NCBI RefSeq assembly: GCF_000001735.4
Contig: NC_003074.8
Span: 10,106,101-10,170,100, forward strand
Length of the DNA stretch: 64,000 nt
Origin: Arabidopsis thaliana
Taxonomy: Eukaryota; Streptophyta; Magnoliopsida; Brassicales; Brassicaceae
Direction: 5' to 3'
Below, piece by piece: positions 45,276-57,846 of the stretch (its first letter is position 1; each line of letters starts with the position of its first letter). Below the pieces are notes generated by a model, which worked only from the letters and a program-made list of their open reading frames with translations, was not told the DNA's origin and made no database searches. The position numbers were made by a program, and so were the translations under genes.

Positions 45276-46809
45276 GTTTTGTTTATCTCTTAATAATAAT
45301 ATAATAATAAAAATCATATTTACATTATAATTTTTTAACTTTGTTCAAGTTACACATAAAATCCCTAACTCTCTATACGTGTTGAATGTTTGAGGTCTCA
45401 TATTTATCTTACTCTTTCGGTTTTCAAAAGGATATCAACATAAATGTAAATATGTAATCATTCCTCATTTGTTGGAAATTAATTTATAAATTTTGATTTC
45501 AAAAATCAACTAATCCATTTGTAAACTATGTAAAATATTTATCAATTATATTATTATTTTTGCCACCTTAGAAATATATGTTAACATTTGTGTAGTTAAA
45601 AGAAATCCCCAAATTAAATCATGTTTTGACTCACACTTATAATATTATCGGATTTCATAAATAAATGGATAAACCATGTAAAAGATGAAATAACATACGA
45701 TAAAAAATGATCTTAGTCAAAACATATGAAAGCCGATAATAATAATGACATTTATTGGAAATTCAAGTCTAAAAATAAATAATAATAATAATAACAACAT
45801 ACGAGATGAGATCGAGATAATATAGTATATAATAAATTAAATATAAATTACTAATAATAATGACATTTCTTACAAATTCAATAAGTGTTTGTTTTTACTC
45901 ATGAGTGTTTTTAACCCATTTATACTCTTATATTTTCATAAATAACCTACTTGTTATCACCATATTACACCAGTTAATATATTTGTAAAATTTTGAAAAA
46001 GATTGTATATATCAATCTCTATACATGACTCATAAGGTTAACATTTAACATCGTTTAATTGTTTTGGAAGGTAGATTTAAATCCACCAACAATTCAAGGA
46101 TGTGAAGAATTTTTAGATCAAATATATATTTAAATGTACAAGTGTTTTTTTCTAACAAAAAAAATTTGAGGTATTGAACGGATGGGTAATTTTCGGGTGT
46201 TTTTGCCGTGTTATTGTAGCCGTCGATTAGTTGGGATGTATACTTATTGGGCCTAAGAAGCTTAATACCTTAATTGTACAATCGGATGGATATATAAATG
46301 GGCTCAACAACAAGGAAAAAGGCCCATTTAAACCTAAGAGTTCAAGCTCTATTTGTAGAAAGACCAAAGTATCCCTAGATGTTTAAGTATGTCCTCTGTG
46401 TCTCTAAAGGTTAATTGGGGAAGAAGAAAACTCTCCTTCTTTTTGTAACTTTTGCTTCACCTCTCTCTTCTTCTCTTGTTCTATTTTTTTTCCCGATTCA
46501 AGCAAAATTCATCAAGGTAAATTTACTCTTCTTCTCAAGCTGAGTTTTTTTGAATTGTTGGTATCTTCCTTCATCACTCTCGCACTTCTCTTCTTGAAGT
46601 CTCTCTTGCTCGATTCGATTCTACGGTTTCTCTCGATCCGAGGGTTTTTGATTGAACTTTTATTGGTCTCTTTGATATTGAAGAAATTATTCAACCCTAA
46701 TCTCAAATTGCTTCAGAAGATTTCGGGAAACTAGTTTATTCTTATGGGTAATCGTTTTGATGCTAAAGTACTTAACTTTTTGTGATTGTAGACTTGTCAA
46801 TTTGAAAAA
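45276..46809. other. intergenic region and PBB promoter
   Basis: AT-rich left part without genes. The right part holds site II motifs and the probable 5' UTR of the proteasome gene, possibly with an intron starting at AAGGTAAATT (46515) and ending TTGTAG (46791). Confidence 0.55.
46248..46326 (+). promoter_or_regulatory. three site II motifs upstream of PBB
   Basis: TGGGCC at 46248-46253, TGGGCT at 46299-46304 and GGCCCA at 46321-46326. Clusters like this are typical of plant housekeeping promoters. Confidence 0.5.
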
Positions 46810-48952
46810 ATGTCGCAATCAACCGTAGATGTTCCGCCAAAGGGTGGGTTTAGCTTCGATCTGTGTAAGAGAAATGATATGCTTACACAAAAGGGTCTTA
46901 AAGCTCCGTCTTTTTTGAAGACTGGAACAACCATTGTTGGTTTGATTTTCAAGGTATGGTTTTTTATTCTCTCACATTAGTTTCTTGTCCATAGATTGCA
47001 TAGAGTAATAGTTTCATGGGAACTGTTTTTGTTCTTAGTCAGCTGAGAACTAAGTTTTGTATTGTGGAAGTTAAAATTAGATCTTTTTAGAATTGGTTAG
47101 TCAAGAAGTTGAGGCCTAAGACTGAGTCGCAGGCACATTGATTAGATTGCTCTACTATAATGTGATTGTTTACTTGTGTCTGTTAAACTCTTTAGGGTCG
47201 TTATTGACGAGCACTTTCAGTTTCGCATGATAGATCCTTGTATGAGTTTCATCTAAAGTAGGTTTTGCTTAGTGATAATGTGGTGGTTCTTATCGTTAGC
47301 TCTTGTCTCTCCGTATAGTTTAGAACATAGTATCTAGACGTGTAAGATGTTTGAGTTCTTGTGTTCTAATTGTTGTCTTTTGATTGCTTTTTTTAGTAAA
47401 TTATTGTGGAAGCTGTGTAATATTGATTTTGATATTCGGGCTTTGTATAGGATGGTGTGATACTAGGGGCAGATACCCGAGCAACTGAGGGGCCAATTGT
47501 TGCTGATAAGAACTGTGAGAAGATTCACTATATGGCACCAAACATATATTGCTGTGGTGCAGGAACTGCGGCTGATACTGAAGCAGTCACTGGTATATAT
47601 ACTTTCTACCTTCAGTGGGGCAGATTTTGTTTTCTCTGTCAAAGAAATCAGAATCTAACTGGCATAATGCATCACTTCATAGAAATTGATGCTTAGTTAT
47701 CTTGGTTTCTTTCTTATTGTCCAGATATGGTCAGCTCACAGCTGCGATTGCATCGTTACCAGACTGGTCGAGACTCTCGGGTCATTACTGCTTTGACCCT
47801 TCTCAAAAAACATCTTTTCAGGTAAATTTGTTCTTTCTCCTCCAGAAACTCGTCTTAAAGAAACATAGATGATTTAACTGCCTAAGATTCATTTCAGCTA
47901 CCAAGGTCATGTCTCTGCTGCTCTTGTACTCGGTGGAGTTGATATCACTGGTCCACATCTGCATACTGTAAGTTATACATCCCCGACAGTATACTGAGAA
48001 GAGATTTTTTTGTTTGTTTGTTGTTATTCATATCATATTTGACCTGTTTATTTTATAAACAGATATACCCACACGGTTCAACTGACACTCTTCCATTCGC
48101 CACAATGGGTTCGGGTTCTCTTGCTGCTATGTCTGTGTTTGAGGCAAAGTATAAAGAAGGCCTAACTGTAAGTAAGCCATTCACGTTTCAATATCCAGAG
48201 ACGTTATTTTCATCTGTCTGATTATTCTTGTTTACAAAATCCTCTAGAGGGATGAAGGAATTAAGCTGGTCGCTGAATCCATATGCTCGGGTATATTCAA
48301 TGACCTGGGTAGTGGTAGCAACGTGGACATCTGCGTGATCACAAAGGTTTGTCTTCACCCTACTTTAACCTGTACCTTTGATTAATCCACAAATCTACCT
48401 TTGGTCAGCATGTTAGACTCATAGTTTATCATCTCATAGACATAACAGTGACCAAGTAAATCGCCATCAAACCTCACAAAACCCAACTCTTAGCATTGCC
48501 ATTAAATAAAAGTAAAACAACCTCTCCATTTGGTTTAATGCAATCCTAGACCTCAGTTCTGCATGTACATATTAAGCTGACCCAAGTTATTCACCACCAG
48601 ATCAAACTCTTTTGCATTACATGTGTATGTTTTGTTGCTTTTGAGCTTATTATTGGACACAATATTGGCAAACAGGGGAACAAGGAATATCTCAGGAACT
48701 ACATGGAACCAAACCCAAGAACCTATGTCAGCAGCAAAGGCTATTCCTTCACCAAGAAAACTGGTAAGTTACTCTCAAACACACAACAAAGAAACTTGCA
48801 TCGCCGCCCTCGCCTTTAGCTAGTCGAAATCCTCAGTTTTTCTCACTTCATTTTTGTTGATTTATTGTGTAACAGAGGTTCTTCTCACCAAAATCACCCC
48901 ATTGCTGGAGCGAGTCGAAATCACAGAAGTTGGTGAAGCTATGGAGGAATAA
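46810..48952 (+). CDS. PBB1: 20S proteasome beta2 subunit (trypsin-like)
   Basis: Eight exons: 46810-46953, 47451-47592, 47725-47821, 47898-47967, 48063-48167, 48248-48346, 48676-48763 and 48876-48952; 822 nt, 273 residues. A propeptide of 39 residues ends KTG; cleavage exposes catalytic Thr40 (mature T1) in TTIVGLIF. The active-site aspartate and lysine follow in GADTRAT and DKNCEKIH. Beta2 performs the trypsin-like cleavage in the inner beta ring of the 20S core. Arabidopsis has two very similar genes, PBB1 and PBB2; the choice rests on the neighbours. The stop codon follows GEAMEE. Confidence 0.95.
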
Positions 48953-49454
48953 TTCAATCAATCTCATATATCTTCTTTTGCATTGATCTACATCAAGGCT
49001 CTGTGTACTCTCATGATCTCATCTTCCCAGTCTTGTCTTCTTCCCATGTTTAAGGATCATTCAAATCTTGTTACTCCTCTCTCTCCTTCTTAGATTTCAA
49101 TAGAGAGGGTCAGACTCGAGAGACTTCGTCCTTTCGAAATAAAAAAACAACTTTCCCTAAATTATTATTGGTTTGTGCAAACCGAATTGAATTGTACAAG
49201 CTGTTTAACCAAATCTCCTAATACGACGTCGCTTTTTGTCTCAGGATGACGTGTTTTTGTTGCCGCTAATTTCTCTACACGCGAGTATATACATATATAG
49301 GAAATAGAGATACGAATTTATCATATAAGACGTTACTATAGAGCGACACTTATCTTTTATTTTTATTTTTCTTCAGATTTGTTTTTTTGTTTCTTCTTCT
49401 TTGATTTATCTGAGTAAAAGCTTTTTAAAAACTAACATAGGATTGAAGAAGACG
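48953..49454. other. intergenic, PBB 3' flank and UKL promoter
   Basis: No gene. Contains ATACATATATAGGA (about 49288), a possible TATA box for the uridine kinase-like gene. Confidence 0.5.
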
Positions 49455-51831
49455 ATGGAGAAATTATCTAATGGCGTTAGAGATCACTGTTTGATCAGTG
49501 ACTATGTTTCTCCTTCAGCTCCTGCTCCTCTTAAACAACCTTTCGTGATCGGTACGTTTTTCATTGATTTCTCAAATGATTCAAAATCTGATTTTCTCTG
49601 ATTCCGTCAACGATCTGCTTATATCAGGTGTTGCCGGAGGAACCGCCTCCGGGAAGACGACGGTTTGCAATATGATCATGTCTCAGTTACATGATCAACG
49701 TGTTGTCCTTGTTAACCAAGTAATTATTAAACTCATAATCTGTTTTTTCATCAAAATCGTTGTGAGATATGTACGTAAGACGACTCAATAATTGCAGGAT
49801 TCGTTTTACCACTCGCTTACTAAGGAGAAATTGAACAAGGTTCATGAATATAACTTCGATCATCCTGGTGAGGAAAATCAATTATGATGATTTGATCTAA
49901 GGAACGATTCAAATTTTGTTCTTAAGAATCTTTGTTTTGTTTTTGATACAAGATGCATTCAACACTGAGGTTTTACTTTCATGTATGGAGAAGTTACGAT
50001 CTGGACAACCAGTGAACATTCCGAGTTACGATTTCAAAATCCATCAGAGCATTGAATCATCAAGTCCGGTACTATTAGTTTTTGCTTGCAGAGACTCAGA
50101 AAACACCATTAGTTATTGATTAGCAACACTAATTACAATGTCCTACTTCAGGTTAATCCTGGTGATGTAATCATCTTAGAGGGAATCCTAGTTCTTAATG
50201 ATCCTCGAGTTCGTGATCTCATGAACATGAAGATCTTTGTCGATACAGGTTTTGTATGATGATCCTTAGCTTTTAGATGAATCATTAAGGCCTTCATGCT
50301 CATATCCTATACATATTTACCAATTGTAGATGCTGATGTACGACTCTCGAGAAGAATACAGCGTGACACCGTCGAGAGAGGAAGAAACATACAGAATGTG
50401 CTTGAACAGGTTTCAGTGTATAGTTTACTTAGCTTTAGATGAATCATTAAGGCCTTAATGCTCATATCCTATACTTTTGTTTTCAGTATACTAAGTTTGT
50501 GAAGCCGAGCTTCGATGAATACATTCAGCCGTCGATGAAGTATGCTGATATAATCATTCCACGAGGAGGAGATAATGATGTTGCAATTGATCTCATTGTA
50601 CAACATATTCGTACAAAGCTGTGCCAACACAATCTCTGTAAGATATACTCAAACATCTTCATCATATCTTCAACATTCCAGATCAAAGGAATGCATACTC
50701 TTATCCGTGATATCAACACAACCAAGCATGATTTCGTCTTCTACGCTGACCGATTGATTCGACTGGTAAAAAGACCGATCAAAACATTAGTTTTCCGATG
50801 ATAGGTTGCTTAGAAAGATCAAAACTAAGAGTGGAGTTGTATATGTTTGTTTCAGGTCGTGGAACATGGACTTGGTCATCTTCCTTTCACAGAGAAACAG
50901 ATCACAACTCCAACAGGTAACTAAGCCGCTTTAAAGTTTGAGGAAAGTTAAAGATTAAATGTCACTTAAGCTACCATCTCTTGAGACTTAACAGGGTCAG
51001 TGTACACTGGAGTCGACTTCTGCAAGAGATTGTGCGGTGTCTCAGTGATCAGAAGGTATATAATACATCACTTTTCTGTCTCATTTCTTTCGGGTTTGTG
51101 GCCTCTGCTTCGTAGCTTAAAGTTTTCACTACTTACAGTGGAGAAAGCATGGAAAACGCTCTAAGAGCTTGCTGCAATGGGATTAAGATTGGTAAAATCC
51201 TCATTCACAGAGAGAATAACGATGGTCGTCAGGTCAGATTCCATTGCCTTCGAACATGTTTCCCCCATACATCTCAGCTCAACTCTTTCTCATTCAAATG
51301 ATGTTTATTGCAGTTAATATATGAGAAGTTGCCAAAAGATATCTCAAGCAGACATGTCTTCCTCCTTGACCCTGTTCTAGCATCAGGTTCATAGTAACCC
51401 ATATAAAAATCTAGACCAATGTTACAAATTGTTGCAGAAATATCTAACTTCTGAAAGTGTTAACAGGCTACTCTGCAGTTAAAGCTATAACTTTGCTTCT
51501 AAGCAAGGGAGTTCCAGAATCACATATCATCTTTCTCAATCTTATAGCAGTAACTAAAGACCAACCAAACAAACCTCTTGTCCATGTTTCTCTCTGTAAT
51601 CATCATTATTATTACTAACACAAGAAAAAACCGCAGGCACCTCAAGGCATCCACGCGCTTTGCAAGAAATTCCCGATGCTAAAGATTGTGACATCGGAAA
51701 TCGATTCATCTCTCAATGAGGACTCACGTGTGATTCCAGGCTTGGGAGAATTTGCAGACCGTTACTTTGGGACAAACAACATTAATTCAAAAGTATCAAG
51801 CTTGTCTACAAATCTCAAGTTAAGAAGCTAA
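49455..51831 (+). CDS. UKL5: uridine kinase-like / UPRT bifunctional protein
   Basis: Thirteen exons: 49455-49551, 49628-49719, 49798-49867, 49953-50068, 50152-50248, 50330-50409, 50487-50765, 50856-50916, 50995-51055, 51139-51232, 51314-51386, 51467-51549 and 51637-51831; 1398 nt, 465 residues. The N-terminal kinase domain has an intact P-loop GGTASGKT (residues 36-43), DSFYHSL, the YDFKIH motif and ILEGILVL. The C-terminal half is uracil-phosphoribosyltransferase-like: [38 protein letters not shown] and [14 protein letters not shown]. Its role is pyrimidine salvage (uridine to UMP, possibly uracil to UMP). The PRPP-binding loop differs from the usual GTG/ATGG form, which may weaken UPRT activity. 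Confidence 0.93.
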
Positions 51832-52213
51832 AACAAAGATATGCTCTTCTATAGTTCCAACAAAGCCATGCCTTCATCATCATACTAAACTTGAATAACC
51901 TACTGATTCATCCTGAGTTTCTCCAATCTTCATTCTCTTGTTTAGCTAATATTTATCCTATTTCTATCAATAACTCTATCTAACATCACATTGAAACACA
52001 TACATTTCTTTTTGGGTAGACTAATCTCCAATCTTATAGTTGTATATGCTAATAGCTACATTATTGATCTATTTTGGCATAGAACATCAACAGGAACTAA
52101 ACATCTCATTCCATTATCTTTCAAACCAAAACTATCTTTGCAGAACAAGAAAGTAAAAAAAAAAAAAAACAGTTACAAGTTTCAAAAAAACCTAGAAAAC
52201 AAGCTTGTTGGTC
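51832..52213. other. 3' flank of UKL5 and RPS21 fragment
   Basis: No gene. The frame at 51991-52356 overlaps RPS21 antisense sequence and is not supported. Confidence 0.5.
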
Positions 52214-53436
<1,223 letters not shown>

Positions 53437-55894
53437 TTACTGGCGATGGCCTTCTGGTAAAGCTACCACTTTGTGGAATGGCACTGTTCTTTGAGGTAAT
53501 GCTCCGTCTTCTTCATCATCATCAAATTCTAGCAAGTACCTAATATAATCAGAAATGTTCATAGTTAAACACTTTGGGATTCTTAAATCTTAACTAGAAA
53601 TGTTTAACTATATGAACAAAGGTGTGGAGGAACTTACTCGTCAGATTTCCTCTGGAACCAGATATGCATCATGCGGGTTTGAATAGCTTGAGGTTAGTTC
53701 TTATTGGTTTCTTATACATTGTTGAAATGAGTCTGAAATGGTGCGTGAAAAACAGCTAACCTTTCGTGGGGTACTTATAACAGTTGCCTTGTAGAGGGCT
53801 GTGGTTCCTGGATATACAGCTAAGACGTGTTTCCCTGGTATAAACTCTTGTGTGCTTGAAGGATCATTCCGTTTTGGAAACGGTAAAATACATGACATTG
53901 ATAGTTTATACGTCCTTCAGATTACAAGAGAATAATTAGCAAGTTACTCAATGTCATTGCGAAAGTTTCTGAGTTATAAAGAGCTCTTAGTTACCTCTGG
54001 CCACCTCCTTCTTCATCATCTCCTGGTTCTTCATCAAGTACTTCAACTCTGTGAAAAAAGTTTGAAACTTTATTTAGACCCATATATGAATCTATGGAAG
54101 AGCAACATATTTACCATAACTGCGTCATAACGGCTATCTACCAGTTTATATGGATACTTGACCATTAACCATCAGATTCATTAAAAGTTGTCTAAATCTC
54201 TCTTTTAGCACACACATATACCTAAAATTGTTTGATAATGATGACTGTTCCCTCTCCTAACCAATAAGAGAATCTTACTAAAAGGATTCGAGCTTACTCT
54301 TTTGTTTCTCTGTCGAAGTGAATAACTTTCACCACAAACCATTCATCCTTCTCGGCATCTTCAGCTGTGACTCTTGCAGCAACCTACATAAATCAGATGC
54401 CACAAAAAAGTTAGCCAATTTTGGTGGAAACTCAAAAGAAAGAAGTAGCTGTTGTTGCTGTACCTGTTCACCCTTTAGACTAGCATATGCCTCGATTTGA
54501 TTTCTCATGGAAGGAGAAACTCTTGTTACATCTGTATCTACTTTCATTCTCTTTCTCTTCTGTTCGTTGCCTTCTGCCACTTATGTGATATCATTACAAG
54601 CATCGTAAAAAGCTTAATCCCTCTTATATATATATCAAATCATTGGAGAGGTTTGAGACACAAAAGAGAGTATCAAGTCTTATCTTTCTCACAAAAACAA
54701 ATAACGCCCAAAGAGTATATACATTACATGACTAGCCTGAAATATTCAAAGAAGAGTCTAAACAGTAATGGAAGTATACCTAATTTTCTGCGTTGTTGCC
54801 CAGTTGGTCCAGATGGAAGCAGAGAATCCAACTGAGTAAGCAGAATATTTGAAACGCTGCATTGTACACAAAGCTTTAGATATTTGTTTTTGGCACACAA
54901 AAAATTGTGTCATTTTAGTTGTATCATCACTCTCTAAACCATTCAAAACTGATGTTACAACTGAAAGGAAATGATGAAGAAATATGGCTTACGTTACTTC
55001 ACTTTCTGAAAGCTCTTTTGCTTGAATGTACAAATTTTTAAGCTTTGACAATGAAATATCACCAGGCTTCTCAACTATCTCCGGCGCTGCATTTTCAACA
55101 CATACACAAGAGTCAGCCAGATAATTCACCAAGTAGATAAGTATTAGAGGCTCAATAATACTTATATCTGATACCACCAAATGAGGATATGTACTATCTA
55201 ATACGACTGAAAGCAAATATCAGTCATAAAGTCATATTAACTTCAATCCACTTTAGCTGAAATAAGCTTTATTCAGCATGAATCTACTCCTCAAGACGAG
55301 CTAATTTCGCTTGAAAATGCTTCAGATTCTCATTAATTTGTTACCATAACAGATAAACCGATATATCGAATCCGCTATGACGATCCTTTCTAAGTACGAA
55401 ACCAAGGCTTAATCGAGAAATTTTAAAACTCATAAACAAGTTAAAAGAACCACAAGAACAAATGCAGAAAGATAAACTACCAAATTGGCTAAATCCTCAC
55501 TTGCCAATCTCTACATTACAACAAAAAATTTCATGAATAACTAAAGTCTCTTACTTGGTTTTCTTCCCTGACAATTGTATTCAAAATTCAAACTTTTTCA
55601 ACATCTAATTTCAATCAATGTAATAAAGAGTTCTAACTAATTACTTCAAGATCCAAACCCAAATTATCAAAATACCATAACTAAACCAATTGAAAATCAG
55701 ACTAAGAGAAGAAGATCAAAAGCTTCTTACTTCGGTTCATCACAAAATTATGGCTGAAAATGGAAACACTTACTAGCTTGAAGCTTCTTATGCATCTTAT
55801 TAATCTCCACAAGAACTTCCTCTTGTTCTTTTCTTAACCGATCAAGCTCCTTCGTATTATCTAAGATTCCGGCAATGTCCGGCGACGACGACAT
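53437..55894 (-). CDS. SGF29A: SGF29-type SAGA subunit with tandem Tudor domain
   Basis: Nine exons: 55894-55774, 55086-54993, 54856-54780, 54579-54464, 54383-54298, 54048-53995, 53914-53761, 53651-53638 and 53539-53437; 819 nt, 272 residues. An N-terminal coiled coil (LDRLRKEQEEVLVEINKMHK) precedes a linker and the SGF29 C-terminal domain with two Tudor folds: VAARVTAEDAEKDEWFVVKV and EFIPGKHVLAVYPGTTALYKA, then YLLEFDDDEEDG. In yeast and animals this domain reads H3K4me2/3 and helps recruit the SAGA acetyltransferase GCN5. The eighth exon is only 14 nt. Arabidopsis has SGF29A and SGF29B; the symbol is inferred from position. Confidence 0.92.
53638..53651 (-). other. 14-nt microexon of SGF29
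   Basis: AGGAAATCTGACGA is bounded by TTCCAG and GTAAGT. It is needed to keep frame between the KATVISTPRK exon (phase 0) and the next exon beginning with the last base of a Glu codon. It encodes RKSD plus two bases of Glu. Confidence 0.75.
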
Positions 55895-57846
55895 CGTCTT
55901 TCAAGCTGCTACAAACAAAAATCCACGACAACGATCCCGATAAAGAAACCCACCAAACTAAAACACAAATTAAAATTCCAATCACTGAAAGTTTCAATTT
56001 TTTTTTTGCTGGAAACTTCAAAAAAAAAAATACAATTTTTATGTTCAAAGTTTCAAACTTTAGGAGGAGAAAAATCTCAGAGAAGATCTCAGTTTTACGA
56101 TTTAATAAATTCAAATCGCAATTTAGTTGTGTTTTCTGTTAATTTGTGATTGGCAGATCAAGTATGAGTACGACTTCGTTTTATATATAGGGACAGTTTT
56201 CCAAAGCATATTCTATAGTTCTAAATAGATATATTTGTAGTTAATGAGCTTTAGGAGTGTGTAATTTAAATGTAGATTAGACAGATATAAGTAAAAATTT
56301 TACTGTAAAATACTAAAATCAGATTTAAAAAACTTGGTTATGGAAATTAAGTAACTTTGTAGTTTGTATGAACCATATTTACTTAATCAAAGCTTTATTC
56401 TTTTGGGACAAAATTCTTTAAGAGAAATAAAAATAAATTTTATCATCACTTGAGTCAAACAATTAAAACCTTATAAGATTAATTTATACTATTTTTGGAA
56501 AACTTAAATTTTTTATTTATAAGGCAACACTTATAGAATAAGAAACAACCTATACTAATTTTTTTAAATTTACTTTATAATACTATTTTGTAACTTACAT
56601 TTTTGTTTCCTTTTTTAAGAACACTATAGGATAAGAAAAAACATATATTGCACTGAACACTTGTTGATGTGTGGTTAATTTTTAATCTAGGTATAATATA
56701 TTCATAATCATAGACAAAAAAATCAGTAATTATCATAATATTATCTATTAAGCTGCCACGTGGTTAGCTTAATAGTTTTTTTTTCTTTCTTTTTTGCTGT
56801 TTAATAATAAACTCCTAACTCCTTGCCTGATATGTGTATCTGAATGAAAGGCCCAATTTAGATAAAGTAGGCCTGTAATGGGCCTTGGTTGATAACGTAG
56901 TAATGACAATTTTCGTCAACAGAGAGAGTTACAAAATTTTTGAGCTTTATTCTTTTGAGCTACCGATTTTGCCGTTTTCGTGCAGTAATTTCGAGAAAGC
57001 GTGGACCATTTCTGGATTCCAAAGCTGAAGAAGATCCAAACATTGTGAAGATAGAATCCGTTTACTAATGGTGATCGATCGCTTTCTGAGTTTTGTGTTT
57101 ATCGAATTCTGAATTTGGTGTTGTCGCCAATTAGTCAGACAGGACAGAAACTGGTTTTCTTTCTATTTTGGTATATGATCGCATGTTCTTCCATTGTCGT
57201 ACATGATTATGTTGTCGTGTTTATTGTTTTTACCGTATATAGAATTTTGAATGCATAATTGAAATTCTGACTTTTGAGTAATGGAAAGGAGTTAGCAAAA
57301 TCTAATTACGTTTAGGTTTAGGTGTGTAATTTAGAATGGATTTGTTGTTTTTTGATATGATTGAAGTGATTTGGTGTAATTTTTGATTAATTTGGAACAC
57401 ATGATATTTGGTTATTGTTGTCAAGAAACAAGGAACAATTGTTAATCCATTTGGAATTGTACAGTTGAATTTTGTGATTCTATTGTGGATATTGAATTTT
57501 CCACTTTGTGATTGCTTAAGTATTGAGTATAGGCTTTTAACAAAGCTCATTTCTTACTATTACTGTTTATATGTTTGTGTGTGTTTTGTAGTTAGAAGCA
57601 TCGAAGAATGAAAATGTGATGCAAGTGAAGGAATGAAAGTGCGTTGTAGTTCTTCGTATCACGACTTTGGCGTGCATAGACTGTAGATAGATATCAGATA
57701 ACAACCTGTAGGTATATACTCTAATATAGGCAGTACATTGATTATATCAAATATCTATGTGATTTGTATACCATTTTTATTTGAATCATTATCTGTGTTA
57801 ACTTTTGGAATTGTGTACATTTATCTTTATGATATACAGTGGAAAT
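55895..57846. other. bidirectional promoter region of SGF29 and the DUF707 gene
   Basis: Non-coding in translation, but includes 5' UTR sequence. Site II motifs at 56850-56855 (GGCCCA) and 56879-56884 (TGGGCC) sit about 100 bp before the probable start of the DUF707 transcript near 56.95 kb. A 5' UTR intron is likely before the ATG at 57847. Confidence 0.55.

Noticed and set aside
49564-49791. Alternative start of the uridine kinase inside intron 1
   Set aside because: The frame opens in intron sequence; the upstream ATG at 49455 with a good donor at 49551 joins in phase to the P-loop exon.
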